From: Bacillus sp. V3-13
GTDB lineage: Bacteria; Bacillota; Bacilli; Bacillales; Cytobacillaceae
NCBI RefSeq assembly: GCF_002860165.1
Contig: NZ_PGUZ01000012.1
Location: forward strand, 81,764-145,763
Length of the DNA: 64,000 nt
Direction of reading: 5' to 3'
Shown here in pieces: positions 46,207 through 55,392 of this stretch. Numbering within the stretch: the first letter of the stretch is position 1; every line of letters begins with the position of its first letter. Under the pieces are notes generated by a model that was not told the origin of the DNA, made no database searches, and saw nothing but the letters and a program-made list of their open reading frames with translations. The translations under genes were made by a program, and so were the position numbers.

Positions 46207-47031
46207 CTAGTTTTCAGAGTGTTTCTTAAGCCATGTATACAAATCTGCAAAAACCTGGTCCCGTTGTATATCATCTTGCGGGTTATGCAGCATTTCGGGA
46301 TATCCAATCCATTTCTTGTCTTCGAACATAACTTTCTCAAAGAAAATCCGGGCCATTTCCGGCGGAACAATTCGATCTTTTAACCCGTGCATCATCAGCA
46401 AAGGCACGTTTAAAGTATAAGCATCATTTATTACCCTTTTAATAGCCCCCAGCATCCCTCTAGCCAGTCCAATGGTTTTCATTTGGTGCTGGAGGGGATC
46501 TTTTTCAAGGTCGGCCAAAATGACAGGATCCGATGTCAATACTTTGAAATTAGGTTTGTATTGTACGGACGCTGCGTTAGGAGTGTTCTCTGGTGTATTA
46601 TCCACCACCTTTTGCAGTTCCCGGTGATTTAGCGCTGGGCATATGGCAACCACGCCATCAATCCCGGACGGTTCGTGCATTACATAATCCAGGGCGATAA
46701 GACCTCCCATGCTATGTCCAATTAAAAATAAGGGTCTTTTCCCCTCACTCTCTCTAACCATTTCTAAAAAGCAGCGGAGATCCTCGAGATATTCAGCCCA
46801 CTGATTAATAAAGGCCCGTTGGCCAGCAGACAAGCCATGTCCGCGTAAATCCATGGCATATAATGAAAACCCTTTCGGTGCAATAAAGTTTGCAATATTC
46901 TGAAATCCACCACTATGAGAACCTAACCCATGGATAGCAATGACTGCAGCCTGGTGTTTGCTGGATCTCCAATTTCGATAGAACAAGTCAACTCCCTTAT
47001 ATCCTTTAAAATGGTCGTGGACACACTCCAT
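46207..47031 (-). CDS. Alpha/beta hydrolase, monoacylglycerol-lipase-like
   Basis: The 274-residue protein has the nucleophile elbow GHSMGG, an HGLGSHSGGF oxyanion region near the start and the C-terminal HGLKDRIVPPEMA acid loop with a late histidine (LHNPQDD). It looks like the lysophospholipase/monoacylglycerol lipase family (serine hydrolase). Substrate unknown. The ATG is preceded by GGAGGGAG. Confidence 0.85.
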   Translation of the reverse strand: MECVHDHFKGYKGVDLFYRNWRSSKHQAAVIAIHGLGSHSGGFQNIANFIAPKGFSLYAMDLRGHGLSAGQRAFINQWAEYLEDLRCFLEMVRESEGKRPLFLIGHSMGGLIALDYVMHEPSGIDGVVAICPALNHRELQKVVDNTPENTPNAASVQYKPNFKVLTSDPVILADLEKDPLQHQMKTIGLARGMLGAIKRVINDAYTLNVPLLMMHGLKDRIVPPEMARIFFEKVMFEDKKWIGYPEMLHNPQDDIQRDQVFADLYTWLKKHSEN

Positions 47032-47069
47032 AGTTTACTCCCTCCATTCCAGTTTTACTGGCAATTTTA

Positions 47070-48407
47070 CTAAGATGGGAAACACCGGGCAAACGATTTC
47101 AACAAACGCACATCCCCTTTTACTTTGATCTTCCGTGTCAAAACTGCATTTAAAATATGAATTTCTTTTCTGATAAATTTAAGCCATGTTTCACTGTCAG
47201 CAAAAACATGCACATCAGGTATTCCAGTTAATTGACTCTCAATTTCAATTTTTTTGTCCTTAATATGAATTGCCGCTTCCAACTCTTCCTTTCCAGAAAA
47301 GGTAAAGTGATAGGTTGCATCAAGGTCTTTTGCCTGGTTCCGTTGAAAGACATGCGGCATCGAAAAGATCAATGCCTTAACGGAAGAAGGTGGCTGCAGT
47401 GGACTAGGAACTTGCTTCACTTTCTTATGTGGAAATCGTCTCTGCACATATTCCTCGGCGTCAGAACCCCGAACAACATACACGGTTTCTTCCTGTTTTT
47501 GCAACGGGTTTACAATCTCACGCACAAACTGCTTCCGGTTCTCGATGTACGTTCCAATCACATCTTCACCTGCGGGGCACACAGCCATACAATATGCTGC
47601 CTTATAATTGGCACCGAAGGACAAACTTTGCCACATCGATAGTGTTTCTCCCTCGCTTACTTTACTCCGATATTCCTTCGTATTCTTGCTTTCCACCAAA
47701 TTTTCTACCCAATCTGAAAACCCACCAAGAAATTCTCGATAATTATGCGTAAAACAAGCGGAAAAATTGAAATGTCCATCTGCCCCGATCGCTCCTACTG
47801 GACAGGCTGCCACACATAATTTGCATTCCAAGCATGGGTTGTAATCAATTTGCTTGCTTTCTTCATTTACTTTGACATTTATGACAACAGTCCCTAAAAC
47901 AATAAAGTTTCCGAATTTAGGATGGATGACATTCCGGTGAATCCCCATTTTTCCCAATCCTGCCGCAACTGCAATGGGCTTATGAGAAATCACCCACGGC
48001 TTCCCCTCTCTCATCACCTCCATCGGGAACCCCATCGGTTCGTTCATCGCCCTTATCCCTTTAGACTCTAATTCTCTGACAATACGGTGTCCTACTTCAG
48101 TAATCTGATCATGGACGTGATGAAATTCGATGTTGGCAATAGAACGAGCCGGGGATCTTACAGGTTCTCGATTCATCTTACAAACAAAACAAATCAATGT
48201 TTTTACTTGTGGGAAAAGAGATTTAATTTCTGCACGCTGATCATCCAATTCAGGTCGATCAATCGATACAAACCCGACATCATCAGCCCCTGACTGCAAG
48301 CATAAATCCCGCAGCCAGGATGCCTCCAGTACAGATGTTTCATTCTTTTGATTCTTGTGGAGATAATAATTTTGAACCGAAGGGTGTTCATTGAAATTAT
48401 GATTCAT
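47070..48407 (-). CDS. Iron-sulfur (QueG-like) protein with C-terminal SCP2-like domain
   Basis: The 445-residue protein has a QueG/epoxyqueuosine-reductase-like N-terminal half with a two-cluster ferredoxin motif: CLECKLCVAACPVGAIG and a later CMAVCPAGEDV. Its C-terminus (about 345-445) reads like an SCP2 sterol-carrier domain (YHFTFSGKEELEAAIHI; VHVFADSETWLKF). QueG itself lacks this tail, so a queuosine role is unlikely. It may be a redox enzyme for a lipid or organohalide-like substrate. ATG 48407 has a GGGGAGG site. Confidence 0.78.
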   Translation of the reverse strand: MNHNFNEHPSVQNYYLHKNQKNETSVLEASWLRDLCLQSGADDVGFVSIDRPELDDQRAEIKSLFPQVKTLICFVCKMNREPVRSPARSIANIEFHHVHDQITEVGHRIVRELESKGIRAMNEPMGFPMEVMREGKPWVISHKPIAVAAGLGKMGIHRNVIHPKFGNFIVLGTVVINVKVNEESKQIDYNPCLECKLCVAACPVGAIGADGHFNFSACFTHNYREFLGGFSDWVENLVESKNTKEYRSKVSEGETLSMWQSLSFGANYKAAYCMAVCPAGEDVIGTYIENRKQFVREIVNPLQKQEETVYVVRGSDAEEYVQRRFPHKKVKQVPSPLQPPSSVKALIFSMPHVFQRNQAKDLDATYHFTFSGKEELEAAIHIKDKKIEIESQLTGIPDVHVFADSETWLKFIRKEIHILNAVLTRKIKVKGDVRLLKSFARCFPS

Positions 48408-48449
48408 TGATTTTTCCTCCCCAGTCAATATTATGATGACCTTAATAAA

Positions 48450-48467
48450 ATATGATGGTTATCATAT
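48450..48467 (-). promoter_or_regulatory. Possible TetR operator before the iron-sulfur/SCP2 gene
   Basis: ATATGAT-GGTT-ATCATAT: 7-bp arms with a 4-base spacer, between the TetR gene and the iron-sulfur gene. Similar half-sites occur in the palindrome upstream of the TetR gene. Confidence 0.45.
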
Positions 48468-48502
48468 ATCGTTTAAAAAAATAAAAGGTATTAACACAGG
48501 TT

Positions 48503-49081
48503 TTATTTAAAAAGACTTCGAATATGAACTTTCAGTTGTTCCTGGCAAGTTACGATAATCGTTTCACTCATGTCAGGATCATTGATTGCACGCGCCAACA
48601 TTATAGCGCCAACCATACTAGAAACAATAAATATTGCCTCGTTTTTATACGATTCGGGTAAAAATTCACGTAACAAATCAATAAGTTCATGCAAGCTTTC
48701 TGTATAGGAATTGCGAACTAAATCAGACTGTTGTCTCACTTCACTGCCCAATGTGGGAAGCACACATCCCTGTTCCGGTTTATGCAAATGTTCCATACTA
48801 AGGTAGATTTCGATGATTTTAATAAGGCTTTCACTCGGAGTAAGGTTTTTCGCTATTTTTCTGAAAAAGCCAATTGTTTCCTTCATCCCATCGAGGCATG
48901 CTTCAGCAACCAATTGGTCTTTACTCTCAAAATGAGCATAAAATCCTCCATGGGTAAGACCCGCAGCTTTCATGATTTTAGGTACACTGACTGAATCTAT
49001 ACCGGATTTTCTGAATGCCCTCGATGCACTTTGAATGATCGCTTCGCGACTTTTTTGTTTATGATTTTTTGGATAGGGCAT
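48503..49081 (-). CDS. TetR/AcrR family regulator
   Basis: The 192-residue protein has an N-terminal helix-turn-helix (VSVPKIMKAAGLTHGGFYAHF) and a variable ligand-binding C-terminus. It lies upstream of the iron-sulfur/SCP2, hydrolase and hydratase genes in the same direction and may repress them and itself. Two related palindromes nearby support this. Confidence 0.88.
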   Translation of the reverse strand: MPYPKNHKQKSREAIIQSASRAFRKSGIDSVSVPKIMKAAGLTHGGFYAHFESKDQLVAEACLDGMKETIGFFRKIAKNLTPSESLIKIIEIYLSMEHLHKPEQGCVLPTLGSEVRQQSDLVRNSYTESLHELIDLLREFLPESYKNEAIFIVSSMVGAIMLARAINDPDMSETIIVTCQEQLKVHIRSLFK

Positions 49082-49125
49082 TTAAACACACTCCTTAATA
49101 TGATATATATAATATTATATTATCA

Positions 49126-49139
49126 ATATCATATGATAT
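49126..49139 (-). promoter_or_regulatory. Palindrome upstream of the TetR gene
   Basis: ATATCATATGATAT is a perfect 14-bp palindrome 45 bases upstream of the TetR start, a candidate autoregulatory operator. Confidence 0.45.
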
Positions 49140-49430
49140 GCAAGATTAAAATTGGGGAATATTTCACGTTGTACGGTCCTAAACCGGTTTCGTTCTTCAT
49201 CCTCCATTCAGGTGAAAGGGTTAAAAACAAGGTCGGAAACCATGGGCAACTCCTTGCAAGCTCCTTATATTATCTTTTATCAAGAATTGGCATATTCAGC
49301 ACCGCAATGTCTATCCCCATCGATCGCGGAACGACGCGACCCTACTTACTGGATTGTTATTTCCTTATTCTCACGTTTCCAATGCCTCTTCACCACTGAT
49401 CCTATTTAAACTTCCGCCATCATTGAATTG
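49140..49430. other. Region without recognised gene
   Basis: No intact gene recognised on either strand. Short open frames have no ribosome binding site. It borders decayed genes and may be the debris of an inserted element. Confidence 0.4.
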
Positions 49431-49570
49431 CTGATAATGAAATGCCTGCCCCAATGATAAGAATGTAACCCAAGCCAGATGTCACCGATGGGTTCCTCAA
49501 ATATAAATAGATGTGGCCATGGCATAAAAGTGCCTTGCGTCGCCACTTTCATTCAGGTAGCACAGTTAGC
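49430..49570 (-). pseudogene. Possible C-terminal fragment of an EamA/DMT permease
   Basis: On the minus strand two frames join as LFIFEEPIGDIWLG and YILIIGAGISLSAIQ, like the last helices of an EamA-type transporter (E-P-I then a final hydrophobic helix), with one frameshift at the joint. Tentative. Confidence 0.3.
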
Positions 49571-49580
49571 TTTTCAATGC

Positions 49581-50329
49581 TTAGTTCATCACTATTCTTT
49601 TGATCATTTCTCCGATGGTTACTCCTATGAGCATGCTAAACAAAGTGCCGATTAAATAATATTCTGCAAATGATTTATCTTCAAACTGTTTGAATCTTGT
49701 AAGAGTTTTAAATGCCCCTAACAGTACTAAACCTTGATAAGCACCAAGAAAAACGAAAATGGCTATTAGAATTCTCTCGAAGATACCGATATATTTTCCA
49801 ACGGAGTTGTTATCTGCCTCATTGAAATTCTGAAATTGGATCTTTATGCTTCTCTTTTCTTTTTCGCTAGCTGCAAATTCCCATGTCCGTTCAACCGTTA
49901 TATTTCGATGTAAAGCATTGATTTGTGATTCTATTATTGATAAATTTTCACCTTGTTGATGATCTTCTATACTTGCTGCGATTTCTGGATTCAGATTTAA
50001 TTCTTTCTTTATGTCCTTAAAGAACTCAGCTATTAAGTACTACTGCCCCATGTTAGCAGTATTAATAAAATCGCAACAGAAGTGATTTTTGTTGTTAAAC
50101 TTATAGTTATTGCGTCTTGATAAAAATCAATAACTAAACCGGTTATTTCATTGATTGAAAAGACGTGGTTAAAAAATTTTAGGACGATATATATAGTTAA
50201 AATATGTAGGGTTTGATCCAGTAAAAAAAGTATCGTTCTTTTTTCAAGCAAAAAATAGAATATGTTTTTTCTCCAGGATTCATTACTTTTAGTGTATTCT
50301 ATTATTTTCTCATCGTATATAATTTTCAA
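49581..50329 (-). pseudogene. DUF3307 membrane protein gene broken by a frameshift
   Basis: From a TTG at 50329 the frame reads KIIYDEKIIEYTKSNESW, then FLLEKRTILFLLDQTLH, to LILLTWGSST and stops at 50033. In the next frame it continues YLIAEFFKDIKKELNL to FERILIAIFVFLGAYQGL and TRFKQFEDKSFAEYYLIG, ending at a TAA at 49583. The two halves match the order of DUF3307 proteins, so a single indel near 50038 split the gene (or it is a sequencing error). It overlaps the SatD-like gene, its usual partner. Confidence 0.7.
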
Positions 50330-50751
50330 TAGATCAGTAAAATAATGTACAAAACTTTATCCAAGGTTTTTAGATGAGCTATTTTTTTGCTGTCTTTAAG
50401 AATTTTTATTGCATCAGCTGAATTCCAAATCGCTTTTCCATTTACTGTATTTGGGTCAGTAAGATTCTGATTAATTATATCATCAAAACCCACACCAACA
50501 TACAATGGTACCTGGTGTGTTTTTGATAATTTAAATAGATCTTTAAATACACGATATCCTTTATCAAAGTCATGTATTACGCCAAAAATTTCATCTCCGG
50601 CTCTGACTGTAAATTTAGTTATTATTTCATTTTCTTATTTAAGATTAAGTTCATTAGCTATATTTAGAAGTTCCTTCTGTTTGCTTTTGAGTCTGGAGTC
50701 AATTACATCCGCTGAAATACAAACACATTTTTTAATTATTTTATTTTCCAA
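50326..50751 (-). pseudogene. SatD-like gene with an in-frame TAA
   Basis: From TTG 50751 (AGAGGG site) the frame reads ENKIIKKCVCISADVIDSRL, then a TAA at 50637-50635, then ENEIITKFTVRAGDEIFGV, VPLYVGVGFDDI and GKAIWNSADAIKIL. This is the layout of SatD-family proteins (start DIVxSR, middle GDEFxG, later GIGIG). The single TAA suggests a nonsense mutation. It is not a selenocysteine site. SatD and DUF3307 genes commonly occur as a pair, as here. Confidence 0.65.
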
Positions 50752-51137
50752 TTCGAATCCCTCTGTTTCATTGAAATGCTATTAAAATTGTTGCTATACA
50801 TTGAATTATACACATACTGGGATTTAAGTGAACAAAAAATTACCGGAAAAGCCGGTAAGTTTCAATACTTACTGGTTTTTCCGGGCTTGACATATTAAAT
50901 TTAAAACAATGGTTTATAGAGGAATAAATAAGGATAGAAATATTCACATTTAGTAGAGCGACTAAAGTGAATAGAAAGCACTGCTACTCTTATCACGAAC
51001 ACATGGGCTTAATTTATTTTGTAAAATGGGTTCCCACCCCGGTCGAACTAAATCGGGGTCTGCGGTGAATATTCTTATATAGGTTCAATGTAGTACTAAT
51101 TTCTAGAAACATTGCCTGTATAATAGGAACTTGCCAA
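50752..51137. other. Intergenic with strong minus-strand terminator
   Basis: Holds the 18-bp hairpin at 50843-50884 and a CCCCG / CGGGG hairpin near 51036-51058. No gene recognised. Confidence 0.4.
50834..50884 (-). terminator. Terminator of the DUF4259-like gene
   Basis: An 18-bp stem (50843-50860 with 50867-50884, two G-U pairs on the RNA) is followed on the minus strand by T6. Confidence 0.75.
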
Positions 51138-51502
51138 TTAAATCAGACTGGGCCTTGTGCTGTTTAATTTATTCTTAAACTCCTCCAGTATTTTTTTTCG
51201 CTCTTGATAGTCTGCGTCATCGCCCTCCTGCCATAGAGTAAGGTCTGCACCTTTTTCAATCAGCTGGATCGCCTTCTTTTTGACTGAAGGGCTCAAAGCT
51301 CTATGCCGCATTTGCAGAGCAGCCAGAGAGATGAACAGAATGGATTCATCTGCCTGCTTATCTTCTTCATCTTCATAGTCGTTTCGAGAATTATTGTTGT
51401 AGCTTTTCTCGGACTTGCTCCGTCATCCATCAGTTCATTCCATTCATCTTGAATATCACATGACAAATCATCTTCCCATAAGCCAGTACCCCAAGCTCCC
51501 AT
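51138..51502 (-). pseudogene. DUF4259-like gene broken by a frameshift
   Basis: The frame from ATG 51502 (GAAGGA-TCAAGG site) reads MGAWGTGLWEDDLSCDIQDE, the usual DUF4259 start, and goes off frame near 51380-51395. The next frame continues NDYEDEEDKQADESILF, then ISLAALQMRHRALS and LTLWQEGDDADYQER to a TAA at 51140. One indel accounts for the break. Confidence 0.75.
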
Positions 51503-51766
51503 CCTTGATCCTTCATTCATAAAATAATTCCTATTTTATCAATTCTCTTTTTTTTTACAGATTACCTCCTTATCAACTTCTGAGTTATTTACCCTTTCAA
51601 ACATCTTTATTTAAACAGCAATTAACTTAACCTAGTATGCTAAATTAACCAAGTGCTGCTTTTTTTGCTTTATTAACGTTATGGTCGAGCTGAATGAGCG
51701 ATAAGAATCTTTTAGAGCGCTTAATCGTAGTAAATAAGAGGATTTCTATAATAATTGAGGAGTGGA

Positions 51767-51976
51767 ATGATTAGCGAAAAAGGGTGTATGAAATGTGGAA
51801 GCAGAGATACTGGAACTAAAGAAGTAGCAATAACAGGAACGGGTCTTTCAAAAATGTTTGATCTTCAACACAACAGCTTTACTGTAGTTTTTTGCAAGAA
51901 CTGTGGATATTCCGAATTCTATAACAAGAATTCAAGCACTGCTTCAAATGTAATTGATCTGTTCTTTGGAGGGTAA
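51767..51976 (+). CDS. Small zinc-ribbon protein
   Basis: The 69-residue protein has two CxxC pairs, CMKCGS near residue 7 and CKNCGYSEFYN near 45, which would bind one zinc. It matches the small nucleic-acid-binding-like zinc-ribbon proteins of Firmicutes. ATG 51767 has a GAGGAGTGG site. It is the only plus-strand gene in this part and has its own terminator. Confidence 0.75.
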   Translation: MISEKGCMKCGSRDTGTKEVAITGTGLSKMFDLQHNSFTVVFCKNCGYSEFYNKNSSTASNVIDLFFGG

Positions 51977-52054
51977 TAGGTGGTAACAAGGTGAAATCCT
52001 ATTTTTTATAATGGTAAAGTGCAGAACTGTGCAATGAAAACATAGAACTTTGCC

Positions 52055-52077
52055 AGCCGTAAAAAGACCGGCTTTTT
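52055..52077 (+). terminator. Terminator of the zinc-ribbon gene
   Basis: AGCCG / CGGCT stem followed by T5. Confidence 0.7.
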
Positions 52078-52087
52078 ACAATAAAAC

Positions 52088-52128
52088 AGGGGTGTGTATC
52101 ATTATCTATCTATAACTCCCCCTGTTGC
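52088..52128 (-). terminator. Hairpin after the SDR gene
   Basis: ACAGGGG / CCCCTGT arms with a long loop, just past the SDR stop codon, followed by T residues on the minus strand. Confidence 0.5.
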
Positions 52129-52137
52129 CTAGCTATT

Positions 52138-52926
52138 TTAATAAATCCCAAGGCTTTTAGCCACGCTTCTGATTTCACCGCCTGCGGTAAGTCCTCCATC
52201 GACTACTAGCTCGCTGCCCGTAACAAACGAAGATTCATCAGACGCTAAATACAGCACTGCGTTCGCAATATCTTCAGGCTGTCCTGCTCGCTGCATCGCT
52301 GTTACGTCATAAAATTTTTCTACCATATCTTTCGCAGGCTCAGTCAAAGGAGACCAGATAAATCCTGGATTTACTGAATTAACTCTGATACCCATTTCAG
52401 CAAATTCCATGGCTGCTGCTTTTGTCATTCCGCGTACAGCCCATTTGCTGGCGGTATAAGGTGCAGCAAAATATCCGGTCATTCCTGCAATGGATGACTT
52501 ATTAATTATCGAACCGGAGCCTGAGCGCTTAAGTAATTCCGCACAGTATTTCATACCTAGAAATGTTCCAGTTTGATTAATTGAAATGACCCAATTCCAT
52601 TCCTCCAGTGTGCAATCAACAAATTTAACCCTCTTGGTAACTCCGGCATTATTAACTAATATATCAAGTTTACCAATTTCTTTATCAATTAAATCGACTG
52701 CATTTATCCAATCTTCTTCTTTGCTGACATCCAATTCAATAGGAATTATACGGGCAGATCCGGCCTTTTCAACTAGTTTTACTGTTTCTTCTAGTTCATT
52801 TTTAAGAACATCAGCCATAATGATTAGGCTAGCTCCTTCTTCGGCAAACGCCTTGCATTCCATTGCCCCGAGGCCGCGTGCGCTTCCGGTGACTAATGCG
52901 ATCTTCCCTTTAAGTCTCTCTCCCAT
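52138..52926 (-). CDS. Short-chain dehydrogenase/reductase
   Basis: The 262-residue classical SDR has the cofactor motif TGSARGLGA near residue 14, NNAG near 91, the catalytic Ser in NKSSIAG and YTASK. The acidic residue after the second strand (MADVLKNE) suggests NAD(H). The gene is last in the catabolic cluster, so it may oxidise a secondary alcohol or reduce a ketone linked to the carboxylase genes. The ATG has a GGAGGAGG site. Confidence 0.88.
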   Translation of the reverse strand: MGERLKGKIALVTGSARGLGAMECKAFAEEGASLIIMADVLKNELEETVKLVEKAGSARIIPIELDVSKEEDWINAVDLIDKEIGKLDILVNNAGVTKRVKFVDCTLEEWNWVISINQTGTFLGMKYCAELLKRSGSGSIINKSSIAGMTGYFAAPYTASKWAVRGMTKAAAMEFAEMGIRVNSVNPGFIWSPLTEPAKDMVEKFYDVTAMQRAGQPEDIANAVLYLASDESSFVTGSELVVDGGLTAGGEIRSVAKSLGIY

Positions 52927-53076
52927 GATTAATCCTCCTCCTCAATTTTTTTGCAGGGTTGATACATACTGCAATCAGCTTTAATTCTGTTCAAAAAAAT
53001 ATCAATCAAGTATGAACCCCCCAGCATTTTACACACCAGGGGGGAAGAGAAAAAACAATTTTGAGAGGTTTAATGT

Positions 53077-55392
53077 TTAACCGAAAATAAAATCACGTAG
53101 AGGTTCATCGCCTTTTCGGGCAATCTCAGTGGAAAGTAGTGCAGCGCAATTTGGACAGAAGAACTCGCGATATACTACTTCCGCGTCAACAAAGCGGTCC
53201 ATGTTCACAGGTTTAATGCCAACGTTCCCTGCATCTATCTCTCGAACTGGTACATATTCTTTATAATTTTTATCGCTCGTTGTAAGAGCATCCCCACAAT
53301 GAGAACAGCAGATATCTGTTGTTCCATTATTAGTATTAAACCAAAAATTATCACCCAAAGTAGTAGCATCTTTTGGTACTGTAAATATCGGCTGTTCAGG
53401 GGACTCTAAGCGGACTGAGATTGGGACCCCTGCTTCTTCAAGACGTTTTCGACGAATTTGTAAGCGCAGCTGTTCGGTACCCATTTGATCAACACTTTCT
53501 TCATTAGTAAGGGAGACACCATAGACCGACTGAGCAAAGGTAGCTGAAGTTATCCCAGCCATTATATCCTGGCGAACTAACTCTGGATCCCGATCAAGCG
53601 GATCTCCATAACCTGCGCAGGATCCCCAATTCCATTCCAGAACATCTGTGTCACCTAACTCAAGAGCAGGCCCTTTTCCGGTTAATGAGGGACGCTCACC
53701 TTCAAGTTCCTCTACGCTGTTTATTAATTTTCCTGAGTTAAGGATATTCTTTATGTTCGACGATTTAACTAAGACCGTTTCACCCCGAGTACCTGGAGAA
53801 CCGCCTAGAACCCCAACAGTTTTAGGAATGCCTTCAGCAGTATACACACCTAATCCTACCTGCCCTTTATGAGGCATATATGCTAAGATTCCGCCGTTGC
53901 CCCCTCTGAATTTCCCAGCACCGGCAGAATCCTGGTGCTCCTTTCGGTATAAGTACAGGATTGGCCAATCCCGCTCATAGCCTTCTACGTTTGGCCCCTG
54001 TCCTTCAGGAATCCACCATTGGCCATCAGCGAAAGATCCATCACGGGAAGGAGTGGCGCCACTGCTTCCAATCATTGTGTCCAACATCGGACCAACGTAA
54101 TATTCACCTCTCTGATTCATACCTGCAGTAATATGAATTTGCCACTGACCATTAGTCGTACTTAAAGCTAATCGCCGAAGAGCAGGATCGCTGGAGGTTA
54201 ACAACATTTTAGAAACTACCGCATTTGCCATCGCAATCCCAAGTTCTGAAGCATAAATTCCCGCAGGACTCACCGCTACTCCATAGTCGGGACAAGTCAT
54301 TGTTCCTGGAGTAGGAGTGAACGTACAGTGACGAGCTGCTCCGCCTCCACCAGCCCCCATCTGATCAGCAAGCAGAATGACATTGAAAGCCGAAAGAATT
54401 GCTCCGCGCCACGCGGCAAACGGTAAATTAATCGCTCCAGCTGCACCTTGCGTACCGTTATTTTCAATCGTTAGGGAATTCCCTTTTTTTGTAATCGATA
54501 ATTCGATCCGGTATACACCACGATCCCCTGTCACTGCCACTTCCTGATAGGCACGTTCCTTCCAAGTCCCATCAGGGATAGTTTGCAGGCGGTCAAGAAA
54601 GGCGCTTTCACTCGTATTAAGCACCTTTTTCATGACACCTTTCACCGTCTTAGCCCCATATTTTTTAATCAAACCAAGGATGCGCTTCTGCGAAGCATGA
54701 CATGCTGCAATCGCCGCGCGTAAATCCAACGCCACGTTTACAGGTGTACGTGACTGACGCCTAAAAGCAGCTTCTATCTCAATATCTAATTTGCCTTCCT
54801 TAACAATCCGCATAGGTGGGAAAACTGGGGGATCATGGAAAACGTCTATTGCACCCGGGCAAAAACTGCCTGGTGTGGTACCGCCAACATCATTCTGATG
54901 CAAACAGTTTGCAACCCAACAAAAGATTTCACCTTCCCAGAATACTGGTGCAAATATCCCCACATCCGGCTGGTGTGCAGTCCCAACCCATGGATCATTT
55001 TGCATAAAGACGTCTCCTTCATGAATTCCAGGTTCTTCACCCCGTTTTTCGATCACATACTTGATCATTACATCAAGCATTCCACCAAAATATTGAAGGT
55101 AAGGACCGAAGAAAAGGATTTCGGCATCCTCTGTAAAAATGGCTGTTTGAAAGTCTCGTGTTTCAAGGGTAATGGGTGAAACCGCAAGATTCTCTACGAT
55201 TTTCCCTTGCTCCTGATTCACATTCCAAAGGTTATGCCTGATTACTTCATAGGAGATTGGATCAATTTTTTCATCGTATTCACGGTGAAGTTTTACTGAA
55301 GGCGGTATTTGTAAGGGCTCAATTGGAATATAAGCATGCTGGTCACCGTCCCAAAATTTGCGATGCTTCTCTATCTCTTGAAGAGTTTTCAT
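53077..55392 (-). CDS. Hydantoinase B/acetone-carboxylase alpha-like protein with C-terminal zinc domain
   Basis: The 771-residue protein has the hydantoinase B/oxoprolinase fold (EAAFRRQSRTPVNVALDLRA; GGGGAARHCTFTPTPGT). The last about 95 residues carry two Cys pairs (CCSHCGDA and CPNCAALLS) like the small zinc gamma subunit of acetone carboxylase. It therefore looks like an alpha-gamma fusion. Together with the HyuA-like gene it would form an ATP-dependent carboxylase or hydrolase of a ketone or cyclic amide. ATG 55392 has a GAGGAGG site; it overlaps the upstream gene by 50 bases. Confidence 0.78.
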   Translation of the reverse strand: MKTLQEIEKHRKFWDGDQHAYIPIEPLQIPPSVKLHREYDEKIDPISYEVIRHNLWNVNQEQGKIVENLAVSPITLETRDFQTAIFTEDAEILFFGPYLQYFGGMLDVMIKYVIEKRGEEPGIHEGDVFMQNDPWVGTAHQPDVGIFAPVFWEGEIFCWVANCLHQNDVGGTTPGSFCPGAIDVFHDPPVFPPMRIVKEGKLDIEIEAAFRRQSRTPVNVALDLRAAIAACHASQKRILGLIKKYGAKTVKGVMKKVLNTSESAFLDRLQTIPDGTWKERAYQEVAVTGDRGVYRIELSITKKGNSLTIENNGTQGAAGAINLPFAAWRGAILSAFNVILLADQMGAGGGGAARHCTFTPTPGTMTCPDYGVAVSPAGIYASELGIAMANAVVSKMLLTSSDPALRRLALSTTNGQWQIHITAGMNQRGEYYVGPMLDTMIGSSGATPSRDGSFADGQWWIPEGQGPNVEGYERDWPILYLYRKEHQDSAGAGKFRGGNGGILAYMPHKGQVGLGVYTAEGIPKTVGVLGGSPGTRGETVLVKSSNIKNILNSGKLINSVEELEGERPSLTGKGPALELGDTDVLEWNWGSCAGYGDPLDRDPELVRQDIMAGITSATFAQSVYGVSLTNEESVDQMGTEQLRLQIRRKRLEEAGVPISVRLESPEQPIFTVPKDATTLGDNFWFNTNNGTTDICCSHCGDALTTSDKNYKEYVPVREIDAGNVGIKPVNMDRFVDAEVVYREFFCPNCAALLSTEIARKGDEPLRDFIFG

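Noticed and set aside
50635..50637. Stop in the SatD-like gene as recoding
   Set aside because: It is TAA, not TGA.
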